Positions 34,763 to 46,057 of a stretch of DNA of 64,000 bases are shown here, in pieces. The number at the start of each line of letters is the position of its first letter. Positions within the stretch are counted from its first letter, which is position 1. Position numbers and translations under genes: made by a program. The notes beneath the pieces are model-generated. The model was given only the letters and a program-made list of their open reading frames with translations, was not told where the DNA came from and ran no database searches. Origin of the DNA: JACNKJ01 sp964344565 (GTDB taxonomy: Bacteria; Krumholzibacteriota; Krumholzibacteriia; JACNKJ01); assembly GCA_964344565.1 (NCBI GenBank), contig CAYFNT010000003.1:124001-188000 (forward strand). The letters are read 5' to 3'.

Positions 34763-36064
34763 CTAGGGAGCCTCCCAGCCCAGCACCAGGGAAGCTCCGG
34801 GGGCGAGTCCGGCGCCAAGATCTGCATCCAGTCGCATGCTGAAGGGAGCTTTCAGCCAGCTCAGAGACAGGGTCATGGCCGCGCCGCGACCCCTGAGGCT
34901 GCGGCTCCGGCGGGCCAGAAAACCGCCGCTGATTACGCGGAAACTCTCCGAGGCCGGGCAATGGAAGAGGACGGCCCTCCCGCCGAGTCGAAATCCGTGG
35001 CCCAGAAGACGGTTCGGAGGCGACAGCCTGAGCAGGCTGGCGCTCGAGTCTTCCCCGCCGCCGCGAATCACGGCTTCCCAGGATAGGGTTCCCCGACGAG
35101 CCAGACGCGCCTCCCAGGTGGCGGAATCCTGGACCTCCCAGACGGGAAAGACCGCAGGCGTCCCGGTCAGCTGGGAATCGCGATCCTCGAGTCGCCGGAT
35201 TTCAAGGCGCCAGCTCTCGCCTGCTCGTCTCAGTCCCAGCGCCAGCAGTAGCTCTCGACGCCGACGATAGTCGGGCAGGCCCAGGCCCCGGCGCCATCTC
35301 GTGCCGACGCGGACGCTCAAGGCGCCCCTTCGCCAGGCGGCGGCGAGATGAGCCTCCTGACCGGACTCCGCGCCGATCCATCCCCGGGATAGCCAGGCCT
35401 CGGGGCGAGGGCCGCTCAGAACCAGTCCCTCCGCGCTCCAGCGCAGAACTCCAACGCCGGATGCCGCGCGAAGTCGAAAACCCTGCCGCGAACCGCGCCC
35501 CGCGGTGGCGCTCTCGATTTCCAGAATCTCGCGCTCGGAGCTTCGCCGGAAGCGGAGACTCGCGGCGCCCGTTCGCAGGCGAAGCGTCCAGGCCCGCCAG
35601 CCCAGATCGGCCAGGGGACCCAGCTCCTCCTGCCAGCCCAGACGCAGCATCCGCCACCGGGACCGCCAGTCCAGGAAGCCTCCGCGACCCTGATCGGCGA
35701 GGGACAGGGCCGAGGGCCGCGATCCCGCGGAGACCATGGATGCCAGGCGGGCGCGTCGGCGTTCCTGGCCGAGCAATCCCTCCTCGCGGCGTAGGGATCC
35801 CAGACTCAGACGGAAGGAGCCCGCCGTCCAGGCGGCCGAGAGTCGGGGCCTTTCGGCACCGCTTCGGTCGGCGAGCAGCCGCCAGTCCTCGCCCGACCAC
35901 TCGCCGCGCAGGCGGGCGGTTCCGCCGCTGCGCCATCCGAGGCCCAGGGCATCGCGTCCGCTGGCGAGCCACAGATCGGGAGGCAGCTCTTCTCCCGGCG
36001 CCTGGATCTCCCCGGCAACCGTGGCCGCGAAGCCCAGGATCAGAAGCAGCATTCGGATTCTCAT
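34763..36064 (-). CDS. Exported hypothetical protein, probable outer-membrane barrel (433 aa)
   Basis: Signal peptide MRIRMLLLILGFAATVAG. The mature chain is extremely rich in Arg, Leu, Trp, Gly and Ser in short alternating strands (RLRGEWSGEDWRLLAD, GSFRLSLGSLRREEG, EAHLAAAWRRGALSVRVG), which looks like a transmembrane beta-barrel with long polar loops, ending ...SLVLGWEAP. I recognise no family. The ATG overlaps the stop of the preceding small barrel-like gene by ATGA, so the pair is co-translated. It may be a surface porin- or PorV-like partner of the FlgD-tailed proteins (inference). Confidence 0.6.
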   Translation of the reverse strand: MRIRMLLLILGFAATVAGEIQAPGEELPPDLWLASGRDALGLGWRSGGTARLRGEWSGEDWRLLADRSGAERPRLSAAWTAGSFRLSLGSLRREEGLLGQERRRARLASMVSAGSRPSALSLADQGRGGFLDWRSRWRMLRLGWQEELGPLADLGWRAWTLRLRTGAASLRFRRSSEREILEIESATAGRGSRQGFRLRAASGVGVLRWSAEGLVLSGPRPEAWLSRGWIGAESGQEAHLAAAWRRGALSVRVGTRWRRGLGLPDYRRRRELLLALGLRRAGESWRLEIRRLEDRDSQLTGTPAVFPVWEVQDSATWEARLARRGTLSWEAVIRGGGEDSSASLLRLSPPNRLLGHGFRLGGRAVLFHCPASESFRVISGGFLARRSRSLRGRGAAMTLSLSWLKAPFSMRLDADLGAGLAPGASLVLGWEAP

Positions 36065-36765
36065 AGCCGCATCCCCAATACAAATCCCCGCCCGATGCCC
36101 AGGTAGGGATGCCAGCGCAGGCGGAGGCCCGCGAATCGGCGATCGCCCCGCCAGAACAGCTCCAGCTCCTGAACGGGATCGGGCCCCAGAATCCAGGCGG
36201 CGCTCCAGACCTCCTCGCTCCAGTCCAGGCGAAGCAGGTTCTCGCGACCTGACTCCGGACCCGATCCATGAATCCAGGAGGCGGCGAAGGAGCCGGTCTC
36301 CAGGGCCAGACCCAGTGCCTCCGATGGCGCCCGCGCGGCGAGACCCGGCTCGGCCCGCTCCCGCAGGCGGAAGCGGAGTCCCAGGCGCAGGGGCCCCTCG
36401 GTGGCCAGGAGAAAATCCACGAGATGCCAGGTTCCGCCCGCCATGGTTTCTCCGCGCAGCGAGAATCCGGCCTGCAGCTTCGAGGGCAGCGGCGCGAGAA
36501 CCGTCGCATCCAGACTCTGAGCGGCGAGACCGCTCCAATCCTGAGCGCTCAGTTCGAGACTCAGCCGCAGGAGGCCAAGATTCGAGATTGCGCTCCATCG
36601 CGCCGAGCTCGCATCCGCCATCGCCCAGGGTTGAAAAAGCTCCAGCCGGATCTCGGAAGGACGTGGATGCAGCGCTCCCATAAGCGCGTCCGGCGGCGCG
36701 TCCAGGGACAGGATCTGAGCCCGCGCGAGGGTCGCGAGAAAGAGCAGGGCCAGAGCCCCCTTCAT
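36061..36765 (-). CDS. Exported hypothetical protein, probable barrel (234 aa)
   Basis: Signal peptide MKGALALLFLATLARA. The remainder is strand-rich and aromatic, e.g. EIRLELFQPWAMADASSARW, GLLRLSLELSAQDW, GLRFRLRERAEPG and FAGLRLRWHPYLGIGRGF, ending GRGFVLGMRL. Size and the A-D-A-S-S-A-R-W stretch recall small PorV/PorQ-like or OmpA-like outer-membrane proteins, but this is only inference. It is bracketed by ATGA overlaps with the lamin-tail gene upstream and the 433-residue gene downstream. Confidence 0.6.
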   Translation of the reverse strand: MKGALALLFLATLARAQILSLDAPPDALMGALHPRPSEIRLELFQPWAMADASSARWSAISNLGLLRLSLELSAQDWSGLAAQSLDATVLAPLPSKLQAGFSLRGETMAGGTWHLVDFLLATEGPLRLGLRFRLRERAEPGLAARAPSEALGLALETGSFAASWIHGSGPESGRENLLRLDWSEEVWSAAWILGPDPVQELELFWRGDRRFAGLRLRWHPYLGIGRGFVLGMRL

Positions 36766-38381
36766 GGTCCGCTCCGAAGCAGCAAACAGACGCCGCGCTG
36801 CTGCGCCTCGCCGCCGCGGCTCCGACGCCAGGAAATCTGGAAGGGATAGGCTCCCGAGGGCAGGTCGCGGCCGGTCTCGTCCCGGCCGTCCCAGAGCAGG
36901 CGCAGGGTTCCGGTGGACAGGTCCCCGGGGATTTCCTGCACGGGTCGGCCGAGGGCATCGAAGAGACGCAGCCGCGCCGCCGCGCCGCTGTCGCGCAGGA
37001 CGAACTCCACCGCCTCCCGCGCCGGGTCGAAGGGCTGGGGCTCGAGGCTCCAGGCTCCATCCCGGGGCGAGGCGGCGGGATCGGGACCGGTCAATGGCGT
37101 GCTGCCCAGGGCGCAGGGAGCCCAGGCCGCGGCCCCCGCGACGGCGTTCAGCCTCAGCCGCTCGAGACTTCGACCCTTTTCGGTGATCCACTCGCCGTGA
37201 TAGAGCAGCCCGTCGCTGTCCAGCCCCGCCTCATCGCGCAGTCGCAGCCCGTCGGTCCAGGGCGGCCACTCCCAGCTCTCGCCGAGGTTCGCCAGGCTCG
37301 GCCAGGGATAGAGTTCCAGCACGCGGGCCGCGGGAAGCCCTGGATGTTCCCGCAGCAGGGCTTCGAGATCCCGGCAAAGCACCACGCGCTCTCCCGGCGC
37401 CAGGGGCGGCGGCGTGAAACTCGCCCAGGTGCCGCTCAGATCCTCGAGGCTCCAGGGTCCCGCAGGGTTCAGGCCCTCGGGCGCGAGACACTCCACCCAT
37501 TCGCTGCGCCCGGTGGCCGGCGCGAACTGCACCTCGGTCAGAAGCAGAGGTCCGAAGCCCACGCGATGGGACAGGCGGAGGCTGTCCGGCGGAATCCCGC
37601 CCCCGCCGGCGATGAGCAGGAGTTCCTCGACGCCCGCTCCCGGCGCGGTCAGCCGAATCTCCACGGCCTCCCCATGCCCGGGCTGAAGACGCGGCAGCTC
37701 GACGCTCTCGCCTCCGGCCTGCAAGCGCGGCGCATGGCTCCAAGCCAGTCGGCCCCGGTTTTCGATCTCCACCCGCAGGGTCCAACTCAGGCCCGCTCCG
37801 GGGGGCGGGATGGGCAATCGCGCCGCCAGGATGGCCAAGGCCAGGTCGGGATCGTTGAGGCCGCCGGGGCTGGGTTCCCGGGCGAAGAAATCCAGTACGT
37901 TCTGATCCGAGTCCACGCCGTCGGGCATGCGGGCGAGGGATTTCCCCGAGGCGGCATCGCCGGCCGGCCAGGCCTCGCAGAGTTCCAGGGGCAGTTCGGC
38001 TCCGTAGCCGAGGAGATCCAGGGTCTCCTCTCCGCGCACCAGGCGCAGGGCTTCCGGACCGTTCTGCAGGCCCAGAGGCACCACGGCCTGGGGCCTAGGA
38101 ATCACCGATTCCTCGCCCACGAGGAAGAGCGAACCCGCGGGCAGACTGTCCCCCGCCTGGCCGGTCCAGAGGATCCGCCACTCGCCCGGCTCGGATCCGT
38201 TGCAGAACTCCAGACGCAGGCCGTCGAGGCTGGCGTCCTCGTCCAGGGCCATGAGCTCCACGAACTCGAAGCCCGTATCGGGCCCCTCCGGATCGTAGAG
38301 CGCTTCGTTGATGAGGATGGCGGCCCCCGCGGGCGCGGCCGCGAGCAGCGCCGCCGTCAGGGCGATGTGCGTGAGGGTCAT
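36762..38381 (-). CDS. Secreted protein with two lamin-tail domains and FlgD-like tail
   Basis: 539 residues. Signal peptide ends at PAGA. First lamin-tail domain ~20-160 (ILINEALYDPEGPDTGFEFVELMA, LVGEE). An Ig-like/CARDB-like spacer (~165-265) follows. The second lamin-tail domain is ~275-360 (LLLTEVQFAPATGRSEWVECLA). The FlgD-like C-terminus has PQPFDP, LFDALGRPVQEI and PSGAYPFQIS, ending in a LLLRSGP variant. Bacterial lamin-tail domains occur in cell-surface and nuclease proteins, but no nuclease or phosphatase domain is present here. ATG 38381 has GGGGAGG close by. Overlaps the next gene by ATGA. Confidence 0.78.
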   Translation of the reverse strand: MTLTHIALTAALLAAAPAGAAILINEALYDPEGPDTGFEFVELMALDEDASLDGLRLEFCNGSEPGEWRILWTGQAGDSLPAGSLFLVGEESVIPRPQAVVPLGLQNGPEALRLVRGEETLDLLGYGAELPLELCEAWPAGDAASGKSLARMPDGVDSDQNVLDFFAREPSPGGLNDPDLALAILAARLPIPPPGAGLSWTLRVEIENRGRLAWSHAPRLQAGGESVELPRLQPGHGEAVEIRLTAPGAGVEELLLIAGGGGIPPDSLRLSHRVGFGPLLLTEVQFAPATGRSEWVECLAPEGLNPAGPWSLEDLSGTWASFTPPPLAPGERVVLCRDLEALLREHPGLPAARVLELYPWPSLANLGESWEWPPWTDGLRLRDEAGLDSDGLLYHGEWITEKGRSLERLRLNAVAGAAAWAPCALGSTPLTGPDPAASPRDGAWSLEPQPFDPAREAVEFVLRDSGAAARLRLFDALGRPVQEIPGDLSTGTLRLLWDGRDETGRDLPSGAYPFQISWRRSRGGEAQQRGVCLLLRSGP

Positions 38382-38410
38382 ATCCTCCCCGGGCCCGCCG
38401 GGGAGGCGGG

Positions 38411-40477
38411 CTAGACCAGGCCGTAGCGCTTTCTCAGGCCCCACTCCGTGGCCAGGAGCCCGAGGAAGAGGAGGAAGAACAGGGGATGGTCCCAGATCCG
38501 CAGTCGGATCCGGCGAATCTCTTCGTTGCCCTCCCGGGGCAACTCATCGCGCAGGGCCGCGAGGTCGGCATCCGGGAAGAAGGCGCCGCCGCTGGAGGCC
38601 GCCAGCCAGCGCAGGGCCGCGGGGGACGCTTCCGCCCTCGCGAACTCCCCGTGATCGGGAAGCACGGACAACTCCGCGCGGCGCTCCAGGCTCTCGCCGC
38701 TGGCCAGCCGCGCGCGCAGGTCCAGGGCGTAGTCACCCGCCGGAAGGGCCGGCAGGCTCGTCGTGAAGTCGTCGCCCTCCCGGGCCGGCGCGTCGAAGGC
38801 GCCCGAGTCCACCAGATCGCCGTCCCGACGGAGGGTCCAGAGCAGTTCGCCCCGTTCCAGCCGTCGGAAGTCGGCGTCGAAGAGGCCGGCGCGCAATGTG
38901 GTGGCCCGTCCGCTGGTCCGAGGCCGCTCGGGAGGCAGGATCTGGATGCGCTCCGGCGGATTCCGCCTCGACACCCACCTGACCAGTCCCGAGTAGAGTG
39001 CCGAAAGATTGTCCCGGCCCGCCGCATCGGCGAGGGCCATGCGGTAGAGCCCCTCTGCGGCTAGGAGAACCTGACGCCGCCCCTTCCAGATTCGCGCTCC
39101 CAGGGCCGTCGCCCCGCCGCTCTCCACCAGGCTGCGCAGTCCCGGAGCTTCCAGAGCCCGGAGGGATTCCAACTCGGGCAGGGGAGCCGCGGCGCCCGCC
39201 CTGGCCTCCAAGGCTCCCAGAGCTTCATGACGGAAGGCCTCCGGCGCCCAGCGCGCGGGATGGTCCCCGCCGCGCAGGAAGCCCGAAGGCAGGTCCAGAC
39301 CCCAATCCTCGGGGAAGCGCGCATTCTCCAGAGCCCGGGGAAACAGGAATAGTCCGCCGGGATCCAGGTCGCTCAACCACTCTTCCCAGCCCGGCCCCAG
39401 GGAATGGAGGATGAGGCCGTCCACCCGTTCATCGAGGGGCCGCCAGGCCTCGCCCGTATCCGCGTTGCGGGGAATGCCGCCGGGACCTCCCACCACCAGG
39501 CGCAGGGACAGGTTCTCCTGCCCGCGCAGGGCGTCGAGCAGGAAGGGCAGATCCCAGCTCGGATTCCCGGCCAGGACCAGGATCTCGAGCCGATCGTCCA
39601 GCACATCGAGGCCGAAGACCTGCCGGTTGTTCTCCGGGTTGGCGTCCTCGCCTTCGCCGGACAGCTCGAGGCTGAGCCTACGGGTTCCCTCCTCTTCGAA
39701 GAGCAGGGGAATCTCGATCTCCAGACGGCCGGGCCCGTCGCCCATGGACCAGCGCTCCTCATGGAGGATCTCCTTCCCCTGGCGGAGCTGCAGCTGCCCC
39801 CGCCGAGCGCCTCCCTGCACGGAGTGGATCTCGACCAGCAGCCGACCCCGCTCCTTCACCTGAAGGATGGACGGCGCCCGGTGCCCCTCCAATCGCAGGT
39901 CGGGCCGGGGCAGGGAATCGCCCAGCATCAGCGCCAGGATCGGCCGGCTGGATTCGCGGGCCCAGAGGCCGCCGCCCCGATCCTGACCATCGCTGAGGAC
40001 CAGAAGCTTCTCGCCAGGCCGGGGCGCCGGAAGCCCGTCGAGGGCGGCCCCCAGATCCGTGAAGGCCGCTTCGGCCCGCGGCGGCGGCTCGCCCTCCATG
40101 AGCGCTTCGCCGAAGGCCGAGATCTTCAGGTCCAGATCGGGCTCGGCGGCCAGTTCATCCAGGAAATCGAGGGCGGCTTCGTAGCGCTTCGGCCCCTCCT
40201 CTTCCGGGTTCATGGGCAGGGACATGCTCGCCGAGGCGTCCAGCAGCACGCGCAGGCGCGGCGCCTCGCTCGAGCTGCGCGTCCATTCCAGACTCCATCC
40301 CCCCAGCATGAGGGCCAGCAAGAGGGAGGCCGCGAGGCGAAGGGCGATGAGCAGGCGGCGCGCGCCGGGCCTGATATCGGGTTGGGTACGGAAATAGACC
40401 CACAGGGTCCAGGCGGACAGGGCCAGCAGGACGGTCAGGAAGATCCAGGGTCGATCGAGGTGGAGGTCGAGATTCAT
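38411..40477 (-). CDS. Membrane protein with VWA-like and GATase-like domains
   Basis: 688 residues. Two N-terminal transmembrane helices (~11-29 and 41-60) are followed by a periplasmic or extracytoplasmic VWA-like domain with a MIDAS-like DASASM (~77-82) and LVLSDGQDRGGG. An Ig-like segment follows, then a glutamine-amidotransferase-like region (~295-400, RLEILVLAGNPSWDLPFLLDAL). Near the C-terminus is another hydrophobic helix (PLFFLLFLGLLATEWGL). The design matches the BatA/BatB-like or DUF1355-type cell-surface proteins of Bacteroidetes and Planctomycetes. No strong ribosome-binding site at 40477. Its partner may be the lamin-tail/barrel genes that follow 30 bp downstream. Confidence 0.75.
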   Translation of the reverse strand: MNLDLHLDRPWIFLTVLLALSAWTLWVYFRTQPDIRPGARRLLIALRLAASLLLALMLGGWSLEWTRSSSEAPRLRVLLDASASMSLPMNPEEEGPKRYEAALDFLDELAAEPDLDLKISAFGEALMEGEPPPRAEAAFTDLGAALDGLPAPRPGEKLLVLSDGQDRGGGLWARESSRPILALMLGDSLPRPDLRLEGHRAPSILQVKERGRLLVEIHSVQGGARRGQLQLRQGKEILHEERWSMGDGPGRLEIEIPLLFEEEGTRRLSLELSGEGEDANPENNRQVFGLDVLDDRLEILVLAGNPSWDLPFLLDALRGQENLSLRLVVGGPGGIPRNADTGEAWRPLDERVDGLILHSLGPGWEEWLSDLDPGGLFLFPRALENARFPEDWGLDLPSGFLRGGDHPARWAPEAFRHEALGALEARAGAAAPLPELESLRALEAPGLRSLVESGGATALGARIWKGRRQVLLAAEGLYRMALADAAGRDNLSALYSGLVRWVSRRNPPERIQILPPERPRTSGRATTLRAGLFDADFRRLERGELLWTLRRDGDLVDSGAFDAPAREGDDFTTSLPALPAGDYALDLRARLASGESLERRAELSVLPDHGEFARAEASPAALRWLAASSGGAFFPDADLAALRDELPREGNEEIRRIRLRIWDHPLFFLLFLGLLATEWGLRKRYGLV

Positions 40478-40509
40478 GTCCGCCGGCGAGAGTCAGGGAA
40501 AGGGGCTTG

Positions 40510-40896
40510 TCACTTCTTCCCTGTAGTGTCGCCCATGGCGGCGCCGAGATCCAGTACGGAAAGCCTGCGGCCCAGGCCATCCTCGATCTCCTCGGTGGAC
40601 AGGGGATCGACCATGAGCTGGATCCCGTCGTCCCGCTCGACTCTCAGCAGATAGGCGTAGCGGCCCGGGGGCAGTTCCAGGCTGAGGCGCCAGCGCCCGC
40701 CTCCCAGATCAGCATAGACGTCGCGCCGGGGCTGCCACTGGTTGAAGTCGCCCACGGCGCAGACCGACTCGGCCCGTCCCCGGTATTCCAGGAAAACCTG
40801 TACCCGGTCGCCCTTCACCGCGGTGCGGGGCCCCTTCTGGGGAGCCGTGCAGGCGAGAAGGATCACGAGCGGGAGGATGCTGAGGACACGCTTCAC
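40510..40896 (-). CDS. Small lipoprotein with CBM48/AMPK-like carbohydrate-binding fold
   Basis: 128 residues. Lipoprotein signal MKRVLSILPLVILLAC with Cys16 lipidated (lipobox ILLAC). The body resembles a glycogen-binding CBM48 domain: QVFLEYRGRAESVCAVGDFNQW (shown here in part: VGDFNQWQP), RWRLSLELPPGRYAYLLRV, and a C-terminal helix. GTG 40896 is preceded by AAGGAG. It overlaps the CDP-alcohol phosphotransferase stop by GTGA. Proteins of this type sit in the outer membrane, and the ligand is unknown. Confidence 0.72.
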   Translation of the reverse strand: MKRVLSILPLVILLACTAPQKGPRTAVKGDRVQVFLEYRGRAESVCAVGDFNQWQPRRDVYADLGGGRWRLSLELPPGRYAYLLRVERDDGIQLMVDPLSTEEIEDGLGRRLSVLDLGAAMGDTTGKK

Positions 40897-41666
40897 GAAC
40901 GGTGCTCCTTGTAGAGCGCGTTTCCCAGTACGGGCAGTTGCACGCTCACCACGAGCTGCACCAGGGCGAGCACGCCGAGGAAAACCGGCCGGGGAAGATC
41001 GCCGGCAAGGATCAGGTAGAGCACCAGCAGCCCGTACTGGACGAAATAGAAGAAGCGCCCCAGGAAGGTCGCCCGCACGGGCAGGTGCCCGAGGGTCGCC
41101 TTCAGGCTGATGGCGCCACCGGTGAGAATGGCATAGCGCAGCGCCACCAGGAGCATCAGCCAGAGGGGCACGTGGCCCGCCGCGAAGAGGGCGACGAAGG
41201 TGAAGAAGCAGATCACCGCGTCGATGCTCGGATCCACCATGCGGCCGAGCTGGGTGACCTCGTTCATGCGGCGGGCGAGGAAACCGTCCAGCCAGTCGGT
41301 GAGGGCGGCCACAAGGAAGACCAGGCCGGCCGTGAGCAGGCGCTGGTCCAGAACCAGCATGAAGACCAGGGGAATGGCCAGGACCCGGAGCAGGGTCACC
41401 CGGGTGGCCAGGTTCAGCTTGTTCAGCGGACGGCCTTCGGGAGTGTAGAGCAGGTGCACGTTGGCGGCCAGCAGCACGGCCACCAGCAGGCTCCAGGGCA
41501 GGGCGAGGCCCAGGTAGAGGGGCACGCGGCCGCCCGTGAAGAAGAGCAGCCCCGCGGCAAGCTGCACGAGCCCCATGACGCCCATGTGGGCCCAGACGGA
41601 ACGGCGCACCGGGACCAGGCCCGGTGCGCTTCGTTCTGGAACCCTGATGTCAGGAGTCTCGCTCAC
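40893..41666 (-). CDS. CDP-alcohol phosphatidyltransferase
   Basis: 257-residue inner-membrane enzyme transferring a phosphoalcohol from a CDP-alcohol. The full family motif D-G-x2-A-R-x8-G-x3-D-x3-D is present at residues 127-149 (DG at 127-128, AR at 131-132, G141, D145, D149), with the extra Asp124. About six transmembrane helices and an N-terminal hydrophobic pair are visible. The substrate (glycerol phosphate, inositol, serine or another alcohol) cannot be inferred. The start is GTG at 41666. Overlaps the next lipoprotein gene by GTGA, 7 bases after ppdK. Confidence 0.88.
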   Translation of the reverse strand: MSETPDIRVPERSAPGLVPVRRSVWAHMGVMGLVQLAAGLLFFTGGRVPLYLGLALPWSLLVAVLLAANVHLLYTPEGRPLNKLNLATRVTLLRVLAIPLVFMLVLDQRLLTAGLVFLVAALTDWLDGFLARRMNEVTQLGRMVDPSIDAVICFFTFVALFAAGHVPLWLMLLVALRYAILTGGAISLKATLGHLPVRATFLGRFFYFVQYGLLVLYLILAGDLPRPVFLGVLALVQLVVSVQLPVLGNALYKEHRS

Positions 41667-41673
41667 CCGATCG

Positions 41674-44421
<2,748 letters not shown>

Positions 44422-44436
44422 GCTCGCCTCCGTTGA

Positions 44437-45840
44437 TCAGGCCTGGGATCGGCTTGCCGCCTCTTCGCCCAGGAAGGACAGGGTCGCGGAAAAATGCCGC
44501 AGGAAGGGCGGCTGTTTGAGGATTTTCATACCCCGTAGAGTATCTCTCTTCTCGTGAAGCGCAATGATGGATTGCGCCACGAAACTCATGTGCATGTTGG
44601 TGTAGACCCGCCGCGGGACGGCCAGCCTCACCAGCTCCAAGGGCGCGGTCCGGATCTCGCCGGTCCTGGGATCGGCTCCTCCGAACATGAAGGTGCCGAT
44701 CTCGACGCCCCGGATGCCCGACTCCACATAGAGGTTCACGGCCAGGGACTGGCCCGGGAACTCCTCCGGCGGAATGTGGGGCAGAAACTCCCCGGCGTTC
44801 AGGTAGATGGCATGTCCTCCCGGAGGTTCCAGGATGGAAACCCCGGCCTCCAGGAGCTGCTCGCCCAGCATCCCCACCTGCCCGATGCGGAAGGCGAGAT
44901 AGTCAGGCTCCAGCACTTCCTTCAGCCCGCGGGCCATGGCCTCCAGGTCGCGTCCGGCCAGCCCGCCGTAGGTGGGGAATCCCTCCACGAGGATGAGCAG
45001 GTTGCGGATGCGCTCGGCCAGGCTCTCGTCGCGCAGGGCCAGGAAGCCCCCCATGTTCACCAGGCCGTCCTTCTTGGCGCTCATGGTGCAGCCGTCGCCG
45101 TGGGAGAACATCTCCTGGGCGATCTCCTTGATGCTCCTGTCGCCGTATCCCGGCTCGCGCTGCTGGATGAACCAGGCGTTCTCGGCGAAGCGCGCCGCGT
45201 CGAAGATGAGCGGCAGGCCATGGCGTCGGCAGACCTTGCCCACCGCACGGATGTTGGACATGGACACGGGCTGCCCGCCGCCGCTGTTGTTTGTGATGGT
45301 CATCAGCACCGCGGGAATCTTCTCCACGCCCAGCTCGCCGATGAGCTTCTCGAGGGCCGGCACATCCATGTTGCCCTTGAAGTCGGCCACCAGGTGCGGA
45401 TCCTTGCCCTCGGCGCAGAGCAGGTCGACGGCCTCGGCGCCGTTCATCTCCACGTTGGCGCGAGTGGTGTCGAAGTGGCTGTTGTTGGGAATGACCAGGC
45501 CGGGCTCGGCGATGGTCTGGAACAGCAGGTTCTCGGCCACGCGGCCCTGATGGCAGGGGATGATGTTCTGGAAGCCGAAGATGTCGTGGACGGTCTCCTC
45601 GAAGTGGAAGTAGTTCCGTCCGCCGGCGTAGGACTCGTCCCCCATCATGATGCCGGCCCACTGATTGTCGCTCATGGCGCTGGTGCCGGAATCGGTGAGC
45701 AGGTCGATGTAGATCTCATCGGCCCGCAGCTTGAAGAGGTTGAATCCGGCGCGCACGATGGCATCTTGGCGCGCCTCGCGGCCGATGGCCCTGATGGGCT
45801 CGACCACCTTGATCTTGAAAGGCTCTACGTACTTCTCCAT
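44437..45840 (-). CDS. tnaA: Tryptophanase
   Basis: PLP-dependent beta-elimination of L-tryptophan to indole, pyruvate and ammonia, 467 residues. The PLP Lys is K257 in MSAKKDGLVNMGG. Tryptophanase and tyrosine phenol-lyase share the fold. Here VEIGTFMFGGADPRTGE, in place of the Arg-bearing MERG segment of phenol-lyases, and ITNNSGGGQPVS point to tryptophanase. ATG 45840 has GAGG 6 bases before it. No tnaC-like leader peptide with a critical Trp is evident upstream. It stands at the head of a run of collinear genes with ppdK next. Confidence 0.92.
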   Translation of the reverse strand: MEKYVEPFKIKVVEPIRAIGREARQDAIVRAGFNLFKLRADEIYIDLLTDSGTSAMSDNQWAGIMMGDESYAGGRNYFHFEETVHDIFGFQNIIPCHQGRVAENLLFQTIAEPGLVIPNNSHFDTTRANVEMNGAEAVDLLCAEGKDPHLVADFKGNMDVPALEKLIGELGVEKIPAVLMTITNNSGGGQPVSMSNIRAVGKVCRRHGLPLIFDAARFAENAWFIQQREPGYGDRSIKEIAQEMFSHGDGCTMSAKKDGLVNMGGFLALRDESLAERIRNLLILVEGFPTYGGLAGRDLEAMARGLKEVLEPDYLAFRIGQVGMLGEQLLEAGVSILEPPGGHAIYLNAGEFLPHIPPEEFPGQSLAVNLYVESGIRGVEIGTFMFGGADPRTGEIRTAPLELVRLAVPRRVYTNMHMSFVAQSIIALHEKRDTLRGMKILKQPPFLRHFSATLSFLGEEAASRSQA

Positions 45841-45990
45841 CCGCGACCTCGCTTAAGCCGACGCCCCGCGGCGGCGGCGATCCCGTGTGAATCGACCTGA
45901 CGGAGCTCAGGATATGGCCTCCGCGGGTTTTCATCAACTCCGCGGCGGCGCTTTTCATGAGATCCCAACATCAAATGGGTGCGCTTCCAC

Positions 45991-46022
45991 ATAAGGACGG
46001 CGCCCGGATCTCCAGGCGCCGT
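45991..46022 (-). terminator. Possible terminator after the FlgD-tailed gene
   Basis: An 8-bp perfect stem ACGGCGCC/GGCGCCGT (45997-46004 with 46015-46022) followed on the minus strand by CCTTAT. The stem is strong but the T-run is poor. It lies ~35 bases after the stop at 46058. Confidence 0.45.
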
Positions 46023-46057
46023 AATGCATGCCTCGCAGCGGCCGGGGGCCGCCGTCC

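Noticed and set aside
34763..38381. Overlapping longer frames that fuse adjacent genes
   Set aside because: Extended starts give upstream sequence with no signal peptide; internal ATGs with ATGA overlap and clear signal peptides are better starts.
45841..46057. tnaC-like leader peptide before tryptophanase
   Set aside because: I searched the 217-base gap for a short frame with a key Trp near its end and a Rho or stem structure, and found none convincing.
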